DNA of 41,458 bases from Methanobacterium sp. (GCA_003164415.1 PLTK01000083.1:1-41458); one strand, 5' to 3'; counted from the first letter of the stretch, positions 25,017 to 33,840 are shown. Notes: generated by a model from the letters alone, not told the origin. Translations and numbers: made by a program.

Positions 25017-26075
25017 TTAATCATAAAATTCATTTCTAGCATCAACCATTGCCTTAATATTTGCAATGGGAGATCTGGGAGCTAATCCACAGCTAGGTGC
25101 TAATATATCGACTCCAGCATTAAGTGCTTTTTTTACTTCTTCTTTAACATCTTCGATTGAGCCTCTAAATAGTGTTTGAGTTGAGGATATGTTTCCAACT
25201 ATTTTTGAAGATGTTTCACCACCCATGTTCATGACCTTACCACCTACCCTTAAAACTTTTCCACCCTTTTCAAGGTCGTGTTTGGCCTTTGCAATATCCA
25301 CATTCTCTTCTACACTGATTGCATCATAACCTATACTTGCCATGTCGTGTATTATTGGCTGGCTTGATCCACATATGTGGAGAATTTTTTTCGTTCTTAT
25401 TACATTTGCAAGGTCTTCTAGTCTTGGTTTTACAATAGTTTTAAATTGGAGGGGATCTATTAGTTCAGGTGCAGCTGTTGGCTCTGCAACACATATAATA
25501 TCGGGTTCAGCTTCAGATATAGCTTCTGCATAATCCATACATGCATCAAGAGAGTTATCCACCGCATTTTCAATATCTCCTGGCCTCATCTTCATGTCTC
25601 TTAACATGTTTTCAACACCAAGCAAATGTCCTGTGAGTGTAAATGGTCCTGTCATTCCAACAATAATTGGAATTGTATCCCCATATTCGTCCTTTAATCT
25701 TTTTATAGCTTCAAGAACAACTGGGATCCTTCCTTTATTCAGGAAATCTGTTGGTACCTCTATATCACTGGCCGTTCTAAATGGTGTTTCAGTTACTTGT
25801 GGGGTTCTTTCAATGCTTCCAAGATCTACTGTACATCCCATTGCTTCTGCTTCAACTGTTAGGCAGAAGGGTATTCTTGCACATTCCAAACCTGCAAGTT
25901 CATGAAGAGAGCTGCCTAAAATTGCCATCATATCTGCATTAATATGTGCTTCAGGCCAATATACATCTGTTTTTTCCATAGCTTCAACTATTGCTATTTG
26001 TGTAACACTAAGTACCGGAGTTATATCGCTTTCTTCACCTGAAAGTACTTTTAAAACATTGTTTTTTATATTCAT
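25017..26075 (-). CDS. mtaA: Methylcobamide:coenzyme M methyltransferase, MtaA type
   Basis: A 352-residue zinc enzyme of the uroporphyrinogen-decarboxylase fold that moves the methyl group from methylated MtaC to coenzyme M. Zinc ligands H-x-C and C are visible as LHICGSS (His233, Cys235) and APSCGLAP (Cys329). Sequence alone separates MtaA from the methylamine-linked MtbA poorly; the mtaBC neighbours favour MtaA. The stretch between the H-x-C and the last Cys includes a glycine-rich segment (GGKVLRVGGKVMNMGGE) that looks longer than in enzymes I remember. It is a separate unit from mtaBC, transcribed the same way, upstream of it. Confidence 0.9.
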   Translation of the reverse strand: MNIKNNVLKVLSGEESDITPVLSVTQIAIVEAMEKTDVYWPEAHINADMMAILGSSLHELAGLECARIPFCLTVEAEAMGCTVDLGSIERTPQVTETPFRTASDIEVPTDFLNKGRIPVVLEAIKRLKDEYGDTIPIIVGMTGPFTLTGHLLGVENMLRDMKMRPGDIENAVDNSLDACMDYAEAISEAEPDIICVAEPTAAPELIDPLQFKTIVKPRLEDLANVIRTKKILHICGSSQPIIHDMASIGYDAISVEENVDIAKAKHDLEKGGKVLRVGGKVMNMGGETSSKIVGNISSTQTLFRGSIEDVKEEVKKALNAGVDILAPSCGLAPRSPIANIKAMVDARNEFYD

Positions 26076-26406
26076 GGTTTCACGTGGTTAAATTTTTTTT
26101 TAATACATTTAACTAGATTTATGATAGTGTGACATATCCTGTATTAATATGTAAATATCTTTGGATTGGAAATTATCTAAATTACCCTATTGCATTTTTC
26201 TAAAACCCTTTCCCCTATTAATCAAATATTTATGTTGTGGGATATGGATATATTTTTCCAATTAAACGTGCTTAAAGTCAATTATGAACAATAAAATGAA
26301 TACAGCACTAATATTATTCACTTCAAAGTTTATCGAATAAAAATTGTGGAAACAATAAAAAAAAAAAGTGAAAAATTTTTATAAAAAGTTAAGAATGTTA
26401 TTTTTT
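26076..26406. other. Upstream region of mtaA
   Basis: On the - strand this holds the mtaA promoter; a weak CACGTGAAACC precedes its ATG. No strong ribosome-binding site, repeat or ORF is seen. A-rich and T-rich runs near 26357-26410 adjoin the stop of the DUF4013 gene, which runs the same way, and may include a terminator of the region. Confidence 0.35.
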
Positions 26407-27246
26407 TTATTCTGGTTTGTAAATCAAAGCCAAAGCTCTAACATAATACATCTGAGAATAGGGTAGTAATATCAAGGCCAATATTAGGGAGATTATATAA
26501 AATGAAACACTGTCAGTTGAAACACTGAAGATGAAACTGATTAGAGTTCCTATACTGAATATTAATAAAAAGATAACTCCCGTTGTTACATACCATTTTA
26601 TAAGGTTAACCCAACCTATATCCCCAATAATTTCAATTATTTCCCCTAATCTAAATGCAGCAGCAAATTCTCTTTCATAGGCCATATTTGCTATTGCTAG
26701 AAGGAATAATGGTAGAATTATGATAAATTCAATTAATAAAACAATTACATATTGATTTAATATGTTAAATGCAATTATAAACAAATTCTCTATACCCGTT
26801 AAGATTCCGGTAACTAAAAAGTTTATTGGACTAATACCTGTACTTCCAATTATGGCCATAATATCTAATCCAAATGATGATAAACCTCCTAGTAATAGGA
26901 GTATAATTAGGAAAACAATGAGTGGCGGCAGTATTAAGTATACAATAAAGGTTAAAAATACTTTCATCCCGTCTATTAAGAGATTTTTCCAGTCATTAAA
27001 TTCGGGTGGTTTATTTTCACCATCAACAGATGTTTTTACGATTCTAAAAAGGTAACCATCTACTATAAGTCCTGAAATTAATCCAATAACAACAAAAATC
27101 AGTACAATTGCATAATTTGTTATATCAATTAAATTCAATAGGGATGATATCCCCCCGATCACAATAAAAATTCCCAATACAATAATTTTCTTCCAATCTG
27201 AAACTGGATATTTCAATGAATCTTTGACTAATTCGGTTATATTCAT
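26407..27246 (-). CDS. DUF4013 family membrane protein, copy 1
   Basis: A 279-residue polytopic protein with about seven hydrophobic segments. The N-terminal signature ITELVKDSLKYPVSDWKKI and the AFRLGEIIEIIGDIGWVNLIKWY stretch mark DUF4013, a family common in Methanobacteriales and related archaea. Function unknown. It is paralogous to the protein at 29249-30058, sharing YPxSDWKK and the IGWxNLIxWY motif. GAGGT about nine bases before the ATG supports the start. Confidence 0.85.
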   Translation of the reverse strand: MNITELVKDSLKYPVSDWKKIIVLGIFIVIGGISSLLNLIDITNYAIVLIFVVIGLISGLIVDGYLFRIVKTSVDGENKPPEFNDWKNLLIDGMKVFLTFIVYLILPPLIVFLIILLLLGGLSSFGLDIMAIIGSTGISPINFLVTGILTGIENLFIIAFNILNQYVIVLLIEFIIILPLFLLAIANMAYEREFAAAFRLGEIIEIIGDIGWVNLIKWYVTTGVIFLLIFSIGTLISFIFSVSTDSVSFYIISLILALILLPYSQMYYVRALALIYKPE

Positions 27247-27536
27247 ACTCTTTTACCTCATATTTGGATTACAATGATAAAGATATGGAAATCTATCATA
27301 TAAAAAATTATATCAGTTAGGTTCACATAATAAAAAGTTTTCAAATAAATTTACCATTAGGGACTGCGACTGATTGGCTGCTGTTATTGTAAATAAAATG
27401 GTATTTGCCCTAGAGTGGAAAATTTTAAATTAAATTTAGAATAGAATTAATAATAACATATAAATTGGGGATGTATAACCGATCCTAATGACACCAGGGC
27501 AATGGATTAACTTTTATCTGTTGATACAGTAGAAAT
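27247..27536. other. Spacer with possible gene relic
   Basis: Two stretches are richer in G+C than their surroundings (27358-27420 and 27478-27510). They share a perfect inverted repeat TTGCCCT/AGGGCAA about 90 bases apart. On the - strand 27330-27408 is open and reads GKYHFIYNNSSQSVAVPNG, which looks protein-like but has no start. A decayed gene or a small RNA are both possible. Confidence 0.25.
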
Positions 27537-27674
27537 CTATTTTGAATTCCATTTCTTTCGATGAAATAAAAAGTCTAAATCGTAATCAACACGTTTTAAA
27601 ACATCTTTAGAACCATTACACTCCACAATATGCCTTAATTGATGTAGTAATCTCATTTTTTGTTTACTATCCAC
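27537..27674 (-). CDS. Small 45-residue protein, unrecognised
   Basis: A short gene starting at GTG 27674, with an excellent ribosome-binding site AGGTGATCT five bases upstream, and ending at TAG 27537. The product is basic and helical (QKMRLLHQLRHIVECNG, then DVLKRVDYDLDFLFHRKKW), without a membrane segment. No family is recognised. Upstream on the same strand is a 40-codon open stretch (27724-27846) that may be a broken first gene of the same unit. Confidence 0.55.
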   Translation of the reverse strand: MDSKQKMRLLHQLRHIVECNGSKDVLKRVDYDLDFLFHRKKWNSK

Positions 27675-28062
27675 CCAGATCACCTAAATACAATTCTTTG
27701 AAATTTATTTGAATCTTGAGTTTTCAGCCCAAAAAAAATAGAAACACTAAACTTTTAATTCGTCTATTTTCAAACTTGAGTATTAAATCAAATTTAGCTT
27801 GATCTATCCATGTTGCATTAGACTGAAAAGATTCTATAAACTCCACATATATTTTGATTTATATTCTGTTGATATTATCTAATATAATCTTTTATATTTA
27901 TGGTGAAATAGAATGTAATAGACACAAATTAGAATGACTGTATATCAATAAAATTAACCATTATGTAGTGGGTAACTCATTGAATTAAAATAAATAAATG
28001 ATTATAAATCTGTAAAATATGATTAAATACGGTTATAAAAAAAAATAACAAATTATGTAAAT
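27675..28062. other. Spacer with a possible disrupted small gene
   Basis: On the - strand 27724-27846 is open from a GTG without a ribosome-binding site, reading VEFIESFQSNATWIDQAKFD and on. It ends just after a run of eight T (27731-27738 on the + strand shows as A). Beyond that run the other two frames stay open for 8 to 16 codons, one of them ending in the TGA inside the AGGTGA before the 45-residue gene. The rest (27850-28062) is AT-rich with nothing recognised. Confidence 0.25.
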
Positions 28063-28422
28063 TTAATCCATTTTAGGTTCCATTATTGCAAAGATGTTTC
28101 CCTCGGTGTCCTTGAAGGATCCCATTATACCCATTTTAGGAATTTCCATTTTCTCGGACATCTTGGTTCCACCTTTCTTCACAATTTTTTTTGCAAAATC
28201 ATCATAAGAATCGACACCAATGGTATCCCTAACCATATCTCCCATTTCCTTAGTCATTATGGCTCCATTAATACCCGGTTCTTCATCGGGTCCTGTTGTT
28301 ATAAGCCAGTAGTCAAAAGGACCATCCCATTTTTCAATTGTCCATCCAAACACATCTTCATAGAATTTTATAGCCCTTTCAGGATCATCTGCAGGAATTT
28401 CAAACCATATAACCTTTGACAT
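28063..28422 (-). CDS. VOC family (glyoxalase-like) protein
   Basis: A 119-residue protein of the vicinal oxygen chelate superfamily: VIWFEIPADDPERAIKFYEDVFGWTI at the N-terminus and GSFKDTEGNIFAIMEP at the C-terminus are the two typical ends of a VOC module. Members bind metals and act as glyoxalases, dioxygenases or binding proteins; the substrate here is unknown. A longer frame from 28467 exists, but GGGGG (28433-28437) lies about ten bases before ATG 28422, which gives the standard N-terminus. Confidence 0.88.
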   Translation of the reverse strand: MSKVIWFEIPADDPERAIKFYEDVFGWTIEKWDGPFDYWLITTGPDEEPGINGAIMTKEMGDMVRDTIGVDSYDDFAKKIVKKGGTKMSEKMEIPKMGIMGSFKDTEGNIFAIMEPKMD

Positions 28423-28583
28423 ATTTAATATTCCCCCTTTTTTAAAAAAATTTTTAGTACATTCCAATTTAAATCAATTAAATACATCCTAATACTGTTT
28501 TATACAGCATGATAAATATATTTTATGATCCAAAAAATTTTATAAACAAATTATTATTAGAAATAACCAATAAATGATAATCC

Positions 28584-29219
28584 ATGACAAAAAAAACTGT
28601 TCTTTGCTATGGTGACTCAATTACATGGGGTTACAATCCAGCGAACCAGAACAGAATGGCCTGGGATGAAAGATGGACCGGAGTACTGACCAATGGATTG
28701 AATGATAATTATATAGTTATTGAAGAGGGTTTAAAGGGCAGAACAACAACTTGGAACGATCCAATTGATGGTGCAAGTAAAAACGGGTTAAATTATTTAA
28801 TACCTTGTCTTGACAGCCATAAACCTATAGATCTATGCATATTACTTTTAGGGTTGAACGATCTTAAAAAACGATTTTCTCTCCCTTCAATTGAAATTGC
28901 ACGTGGAATAACAGTGATAATAGAGGTTATAAAGAAAAGCAAAACGGGTATTGATGGTTCAGCACCTAAAATATTGCTTTTAACTCCACCAATTATAAAT
29001 CCTGTCGAAGATTTATCACAAGAATTTCGAAATTCACATAACAAATCACTTAAATTACCGGGTTACTATGCAAAAATTGCCCGAGATTACGGCGTAGAAT
29101 TTCTTGACATATCAAAAATAATAAAAGTCAGCAAACTGGATGGGGTGCACATTGACGTTGGGGAACAGCTCAAACTTGGAAATCTTGTTTTAAAAAAAGT
29201 TAAAAAGATCATGGAATAG
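28584..29219 (+). CDS. SGNH/GDSL-family hydrolase
   Basis: A 211-residue esterase/lipase-like enzyme. Catalytic blocks are seen: Ser in VLCYGDSITWGYN, the block III Asn in LLGLNDLKKR, and Asp/His in KLDGVHIDVG near the end. It resembles cytoplasmic arylesterase-type SGNH hydrolases; there is no signal peptide. Substrate unknown. No strong ribosome-binding site lies before ATG 28584, so the transcript may have a very short leader. It is convergent with the second DUF4013 gene. Confidence 0.88.
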   Translation: MTKKTVLCYGDSITWGYNPANQNRMAWDERWTGVLTNGLNDNYIVIEEGLKGRTTTWNDPIDGASKNGLNYLIPCLDSHKPIDLCILLLGLNDLKKRFSLPSIEIARGITVIIEVIKKSKTGIDGSAPKILLLTPPIINPVEDLSQEFRNSHNKSLKLPGYYAKIARDYGVEFLDISKIIKVSKLDGVHIDVGEQLKLGNLVLKKVKKIME

Positions 29220-29248
29220 TAAAGGAAAAAATTATAGAATTAAAATTG

Positions 29249-30058
29249 TTATTCTCCTATTTTTTTGATGTATATAAGTGCCGATGATCTTGCAAAGTAC
29301 ATATATAGGTATGGGACGATAACAACGGAAATTAACAATCCACCAATATCAATAATATGTAATAAACCGAAAATACCGAGTGTAAATGCTCCTAAAAATG
29401 TTAAAATCGCAAGAAAGATCAATCCACTAGACAAATACCATGATATTAGGTTAATCCATCCTATGCTCATGATTTTATCTAATATCTCACGGATTTTAAA
29501 TGCTGAAACAAGTTCACTGTTATTATCTGCCATATATACCAATGAAAGAATAAATAATGGCAGTACCACAATCATGTATATTATTGCCAAGAAAATTCCA
29601 ATTCCAATCCCCAGATTCAACAGGATATAGATGATATTTTCCAAATTAAAACCATTGTAAATGGCATGAGTTATTATTATTCTCAAAGCAGACGAAGATA
29701 ATATGGCAAAAATGGATATAGTCATGATAATTGGTATCATATAAACAATACCCACTATGAACACTTTAATACCGTCCGATAACTTTTCATTTACAGCATC
29801 AAATTGTGGAAGCTTTTTAGCATCAGATAATGACAATTTTATAACTTGCAAGAAGTAACCAGTAAAATAGATGCTAACAATTAATTCTAGAAGAACTAAT
29901 AATAGAATTAAACCCTTGTTAGTCAAACCATTTAGGGCGAAAAATAACCTAAATACTGCTGTAGTCGTAAATAATCCTATAAAACCATATATTAATACTT
30001 TTTTCCAATCAGAAAGCGGATATCTTAATGCATCTTCAACTATTTCACCAACATTCAT
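29249..30058 (-). CDS. DUF4013 family membrane protein, copy 2
   Basis: A 269-residue polytopic protein with the DUF4013 N-terminus IVEDALRYPLSDWKKVLIYG and the later AFKIREILDKIMSIGWINLISWY motif. It is paralogous to the protein at 26407-27246. It is divergent from the SpoIIM-like gene at 30270, and both encode membrane proteins. GGAGG about nine bases before ATG 30058 supports the start. Function unknown. Confidence 0.86.
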   Translation of the reverse strand: MNVGEIVEDALRYPLSDWKKVLIYGFIGLFTTTAVFRLFFALNGLTNKGLILLLVLLELIVSIYFTGYFLQVIKLSLSDAKKLPQFDAVNEKLSDGIKVFIVGIVYMIPIIMTISIFAILSSSALRIIITHAIYNGFNLENIIYILLNLGIGIGIFLAIIYMIVVLPLFILSLVYMADNNSELVSAFKIREILDKIMSIGWINLISWYLSSGLIFLAILTFLGAFTLGIFGLLHIIDIGGLLISVVIVPYLYMYFARSSALIYIKKIGE

Positions 30059-30269
30059 ATACCCGCCTCCATTATTTTTTTTACCTATTTGTAAAGATAT
30101 ATCTTGATACGAAAATTTATCTCTATTGATTAACTAATTTTATTGAGAGCATTTAAATATAATTGTAATAATACGATTTGGTATATTATATTAAAAGAGA
30201 ATAACCTATTATCTAAATTAACAATTCTTAGAAATTTCTAAATAACAGGATAAATTTTGGGGAAATAGA

Positions 30270-30926
30270 ATGTCCGAAACATCAGCAGATAATGATTTTT
30301 TACACAGGAGCCATGATTATTTTGTTGGCCTATACCATCGAAATGTGAAATTTATAATCTTTTCAACCGCTATATTTTTTATAGCTGTTGTTATAGGTGG
30401 TTTATTGGGTTATTTTCTACCCAGCTCAGTTGAAAATTTCCTTATGACCATAGTTAAGACCGACCAGTTAATTGCACGTGAACACGGTATAACAACATAT
30501 ACAATACTCACCCATAACCTACAAAGTTTATTTATTACATTTCTAGGCGGTATTATTGGTATAATTACATTTGGTACAATATTTTTAAATGGATTTATCT
30601 ACGGAGCATTTCTAGGATATCTTGGATCCAGCCATGTAACTAGTTCTACGCTAGGACCACTATCTCCTAAACTGTTCATAATTTACACGGTACCCCATGG
30701 AATATTTGAAATTACAGGATTTATTATAGCAGGTGCAGCCGGATTCAGACTCACAAAAATAGTTTATAATTTGTTAAAAAGTGATGATAGTGTGAGTGAC
30801 CATTATTGGGAATTTAAAGATGCTATGGCCCTTTTTATAATTGCTATTGTTTTAATTGTAATCGCAGCAATTATTGAAGCCAATTACACCCTGCCACTTG
30901 GAAATTATATAACACATTTACATTAA
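30270..30926 (+). CDS. SpoIIM-like (stage II sporulation protein M family) membrane protein
   Basis: A 218-residue protein with about five helices. Family residues are present: HNLQSLFITFLGGIIG, then FLNGFIYGAFLGYLG and TVPHGIFEITGFIIAGAAG. In Bacillus SpoIIM takes part in spore engulfment; archaeal homologues are of unknown role, since these organisms do not sporulate. GGGG about seven bases before the ATG supports the start. Convergent with a small gene ending at 30976. Confidence 0.88.
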   Translation: MSETSADNDFLHRSHDYFVGLYHRNVKFIIFSTAIFFIAVVIGGLLGYFLPSSVENFLMTIVKTDQLIAREHGITTYTILTHNLQSLFITFLGGIIGIITFGTIFLNGFIYGAFLGYLGSSHVTSSTLGPLSPKLFIIYTVPHGIFEITGFIIAGAAGFRLTKIVYNLLKSDDSVSDHYWEFKDAMALFIIAIVLIVIAAIIEANYTLPLGNYITHLH

Positions 30927-30975
30927 AAAAAAAGGTTTAGAATTTATTTATGAAGAAATATGAAGACTTCTAAAG

Positions 30976-31239
30976 TTAGAATTTTTCAGGTTTTAAACCT
31001 TTAATCTCAGATATAAAATCAGTTAAATCATTAATTGCCATCGCTCTTGCTTGTTCTTCATAAATTCCCAGTTGTTGAAGTGTTTTGAATCTATTAATTA
31101 GATCATCACAACGATTTACAAATTCAGTTGCAGATAGATCTTTACCCTTTTTAACTAATGTAAGATCATCCAGTAACTCTGTATATTCCCTAACACACTC
31201 TTCATATCTCATAAGTTCAGCATCTTTATCAATTACCAC
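30976..31239 (-). CDS. Small helical protein, hypothetical
   Basis: An 87-residue protein predicted to be almost all helix and acidic at the start (EECVREYTELLDDL), probably a coiled coil or helical bundle. Family not recognised. Start is GTG 31239, with AGGGAG (about 31251-31256) roughly ten bases upstream. No membrane segment or metal-binding motif is seen. Confidence 0.65.
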   Translation of the reverse strand: MVIDKDAELMRYEECVREYTELLDDLTLVKKGKDLSATEFVNRCDDLINRFKTLQQLGIYEEQARAMAINDLTDFISEIKGLKPEKF

Positions 31240-31867
31240 TATAAAACATCTCCCTAGAATTTTATATTATTTAGGTTAAGAATTAATTATTTTTACAATT
31301 GAAATATTAATGTACATTCTTTATTATTCAGATTTCAATTTGTTGAAATCTTATTTAATGTTTTATGTTATGAAAAATAATCATTTAGTACATCTTTTTC
31401 TAATGAATGTTAAGGATCCATTATTCATAGAACTGGCCAATAATCTATAATGACCGCCGAATCCTACAGAACTAGGGGTAACCACTATTTATAATAGCCA
31501 TCATTTTAATGGGTAGAGCTAAAGAAGAAACAATCATCAACCTTAGAATTTAATTAAAAAAAATGTAATTAATCTCATATCTGATTTTTATCGTCATTAA
31601 TTTATAATCTAATAATTTAGCTTTTAGTTTTCAATATTAAACAAGTAAGAATTTAAAATATATGTAGAGATTTTAGAATTCCTAATATGTTTTAATTAGA
31701 TTGATAATAATAGTATGGATAATAATATATATGTATTTAATATAATTGCATTTCTTTTTATCTAAAGGCGAACATATCAATATTATCTGATATAAACATT
31801 AGCAGAAAGTTTTATATTTTAAAATAAAAGCATTATAAGCTATATTTTAAGTTGAGGGTAACAGAAA
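31240..31867. other. Long spacer with a G+C-richer patch and possible gene remnant
   Basis: A 628-base region without a supported gene. On the - strand, 31381-31485 is open from GTG and reads VTPSSVGFGGHYRLLASS and on, ending in TGA. Its base composition is richer in G+C than its flanks, but there is no ribosome-binding site, so it may be a remnant. The right part (31620-31850) is AT-rich and holds the promoter of the nuclease-fold gene. Confidence 0.3.
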
Positions 31868-32548
31868 ATGAGAATTTTAAATTTTAATATTCGTTTTGGT
31901 GGGGAGAAAAGAACCTCAAAAATAGTTGATTACCTGTTAAATAATGATTTTGACATGATTGTACTTACAGAATTTGTTAAAAATGATAACGGTCAAGAGA
32001 TTATAACTAAATTAGTTGAAAAGGGTTATAAAACCCAACCGTCCAATGAAAACGGTGAATTAGGTTCTTTTATTGCATGTAAAGAGACTTTTATAACTAA
32101 AAATATAGAGGACAGATGGGTGGAAGTATACATTCCAAAGATGGATCTTAACGTACTAGGAGTTTACGTGCCTGATCAAGCCGGGACAGAGAAGGATCTT
32201 TTCTGGAAGAAAATTTTAGATTATGCAGAGGAGAATGTAGATAAAAAAGTATTGATAACTGGTGATTTTAACAGTTGCACTAAAGAAGATTCTGGCAATC
32301 AAACAGAATACAATGCTAAGGATTTATTGAAACTTAGTGAATTAGGATACATTGATCTTTGGAAATACAATTCAACAACAGAGTCTATGGGATATACTTG
32401 GTTCCACTATTCAGGAACTGGGTTCAGATTGGATTATGCCTTCGTTTCATCAAAGCTAGCAGTAACTTTAGAAGATGTATCGGTTTACTCAGATTCTCAA
32501 ATAAGAGAATCAAAAATATCAGATCATTCCCCGCTGGTTGTTATATAA
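31868..32548 (+). CDS. Endonuclease/exonuclease/phosphatase family protein
   Basis: A 226-residue protein with the EEP (DNase I/AP endonuclease-like) fold. Motifs: the N-terminal strand RILNFNIRFGG with Asn, Glu in IVLTEFVKN, GDFNS, then RLDYAFVS and the terminal SDHSPLVV. All the usual metal-binding and catalytic positions appear to be present. No signal peptide, so a cytoplasmic nuclease or phosphatase; the substrate is unknown. GAGGGT upstream of the ATG supports the start. Convergent with TMEM175 at a 9-base distance. Confidence 0.88.
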   Translation: MRILNFNIRFGGEKRTSKIVDYLLNNDFDMIVLTEFVKNDNGQEIITKLVEKGYKTQPSNENGELGSFIACKETFITKNIEDRWVEVYIPKMDLNVLGVYVPDQAGTEKDLFWKKILDYAEENVDKKVLITGDFNSCTKEDSGNQTEYNAKDLLKLSELGYIDLWKYNSTTESMGYTWFHYSGTGFRLDYAFVSSKLAVTLEDVSVYSDSQIRESKISDHSPLVVI

Positions 32549-32557
32549 AAAAGGTAA

Positions 32558-33205
32558 TTAAAAATTATTATTTGTTCCTTTTTTTACCAGATTTATGAGG
32601 AATTTTATTATCATCTCGATAGGTAACATGATAATATACACTGTTTGAGAGTATTGGGGAATTACATAAGAGAGTCCTATAGCTGTTATTGCCACTAATA
32701 TAAAGGAAAGGTTAACAATCTTAGTAAATGTTATTTCTTCGTTGGAAATTTTTTCATGGATAAAATTTTTATGATCAGCATAATGCCAGTTTAAATACAG
32801 TAGAACTGCAATTCCAAGCATGTTAATGTTGAATATAACATTAGCAATAGTAAATGCCCCATAATCACCTGTTAAAGTCGCTGAAAAAGGAACTAAGACA
32901 ATAAATAATAACCATATAACATTTATCCACAGTAAAGTACCATTCATTTTATTTATCTGTTTGAAAATTCGATGATGAATTTTCCAGAAAACTGCAAGCA
33001 AAATAAAACTCACCACTAACGAAATGAAGTTTGGTATAATGCTAATAAGAGCAGTTTCTACACTTGCATTCGTTATCGGAGGACGTATTACAGGAACAGC
33101 TAATCCTAAAACCAGCAAAGTCATGGCTATAGCAAAAATTCCATCTACTAGTGTTTCAAGACGTTTAGTGTCCATATATTGACTAAAACTTTCAGATTCA
33201 TCCAT
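32558..33205 (-). CDS. TMEM175-family potassium channel subunit
   Basis: A 215-residue protein with six hydrophobic segments and the family motif at the start of helix 1, RLETLVDGIFAIAMTLLVL. Archaeal and bacterial TMEM175 proteins form tetrameric K+-selective channels without a classical selectivity filter; the R-x3-F-S-D consensus is present here with Leu-Val-Asp in the last three positions. GGGGAT about eleven bases before ATG 33205 is the likely ribosome-binding site. Confidence 0.88.
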   Translation of the reverse strand: MDESESFSQYMDTKRLETLVDGIFAIAMTLLVLGLAVPVIRPPITNASVETALISIIPNFISLVVSFILLAVFWKIHHRIFKQINKMNGTLLWINVIWLLFIVLVPFSATLTGDYGAFTIANVIFNINMLGIAVLLYLNWHYADHKNFIHEKISNEEITFTKIVNLSFILVAITAIGLSYVIPQYSQTVYIIMLPIEMIIKFLINLVKKGTNNNF

Positions 33206-33245
33206 TTTAATTTAATCCCCATATAATTGTAAACATAACATATAA

Positions 33246-33428
33246 TCAAATTATTATCAACCTAAATATCTGCCCATACCAAGTATTATTATTAATCATT
33301 ATTCCTTCCATTTCATTTATAAAGTTTTGTTCATTAACAGTGCTAATTTTAAGGGTTATAAAATGATATGTATAGGAAACCAATTCAACCAACAGAAAAA
33401 ATCGTATTAGCAGAATAAATTTCTTCAT
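33246..33428 (-). CDS. Doubtful 60-codon ORF
   Basis: The frame encodes a hydrophobic N-terminus (KKFILLIRFFLLVELV) and a polar end. No ribosome-binding site precedes the ATG. An orphan GAGGGGGGGG tract lies about 60 bases upstream on the same strand (33485-33494), before a TTG in the same frame that is stopped after five codons. A decayed gene is possible; I do not consider it firmly coding. Confidence 0.25.
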   Translation of the reverse strand: MKKFILLIRFFLLVELVSYTYHFITLKISTVNEQNFINEMEGIMINNNTWYGQIFRLIII

Positions 33429-33555
33429 AAAATATAGTTTTTAAATTAAATAATCCTTGTTTAATAAAAATTAAATCAAATCTTCCAATATAATAACCCC
33501 CCCCTCAGTTTATAACATTAAACATGAAATAATTTGATAAAAAATATTTGTAGTA

Positions 33556-33840
33556 ATGGATGATAATATAAATATAATAAAATACACGAGTAGAATATTT
33601 GAGGAATCATATATGGACCAATTTGAACTATATCTCCTGATGGAAAAAATAAAAAAAATACCGTTAGAAGCAGCAGAAATAGAAGAATTAAATCAAACAC
33701 CAGAAGTACAGTCAACAATGAACCAAATGGGATTGATTTTCAGACCTGTTGAAGATTTTAACGAAACACTAACACGTATAATAGAAAATTTAAAGGAAAA
33801 CCCCGATATATTAACTTTAGGTAAACTATTTGAAAATTAA
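33556..33840 (+). CDS. Small acidic helical protein, hypothetical
   Basis: Up to 94 residues, acidic and predicted mostly helical (FELYLLMEKIKKIP, DFNETLTRIIENLKENPDIL). Family not recognised. The start is uncertain: ATG 33556 gives the longest frame but lacks a ribosome-binding site, while ATG 33613 has GAGGA (33601-33605) seven bases upstream and gives 75 residues. It is followed after 67 bases by another small gene on the same strand. Confidence 0.55.
   Translation: MDDNINIIKYTSRIFEESYMDQFELYLLMEKIKKIPLEAAEIEELNQTPEVQSTMNQMGLIFRPVEDFNETLTRIIENLKENPDILTLGKLFEN

Noticed and set aside
33518..33718. 66-codon hydrophobic ORF on the - strand
   Set aside because: It is antisense to the acidic small protein at 33556-33840; the hydrophobicity is the complement of Glu/Lys/Asn-rich coding, and no ribosome-binding site is present.
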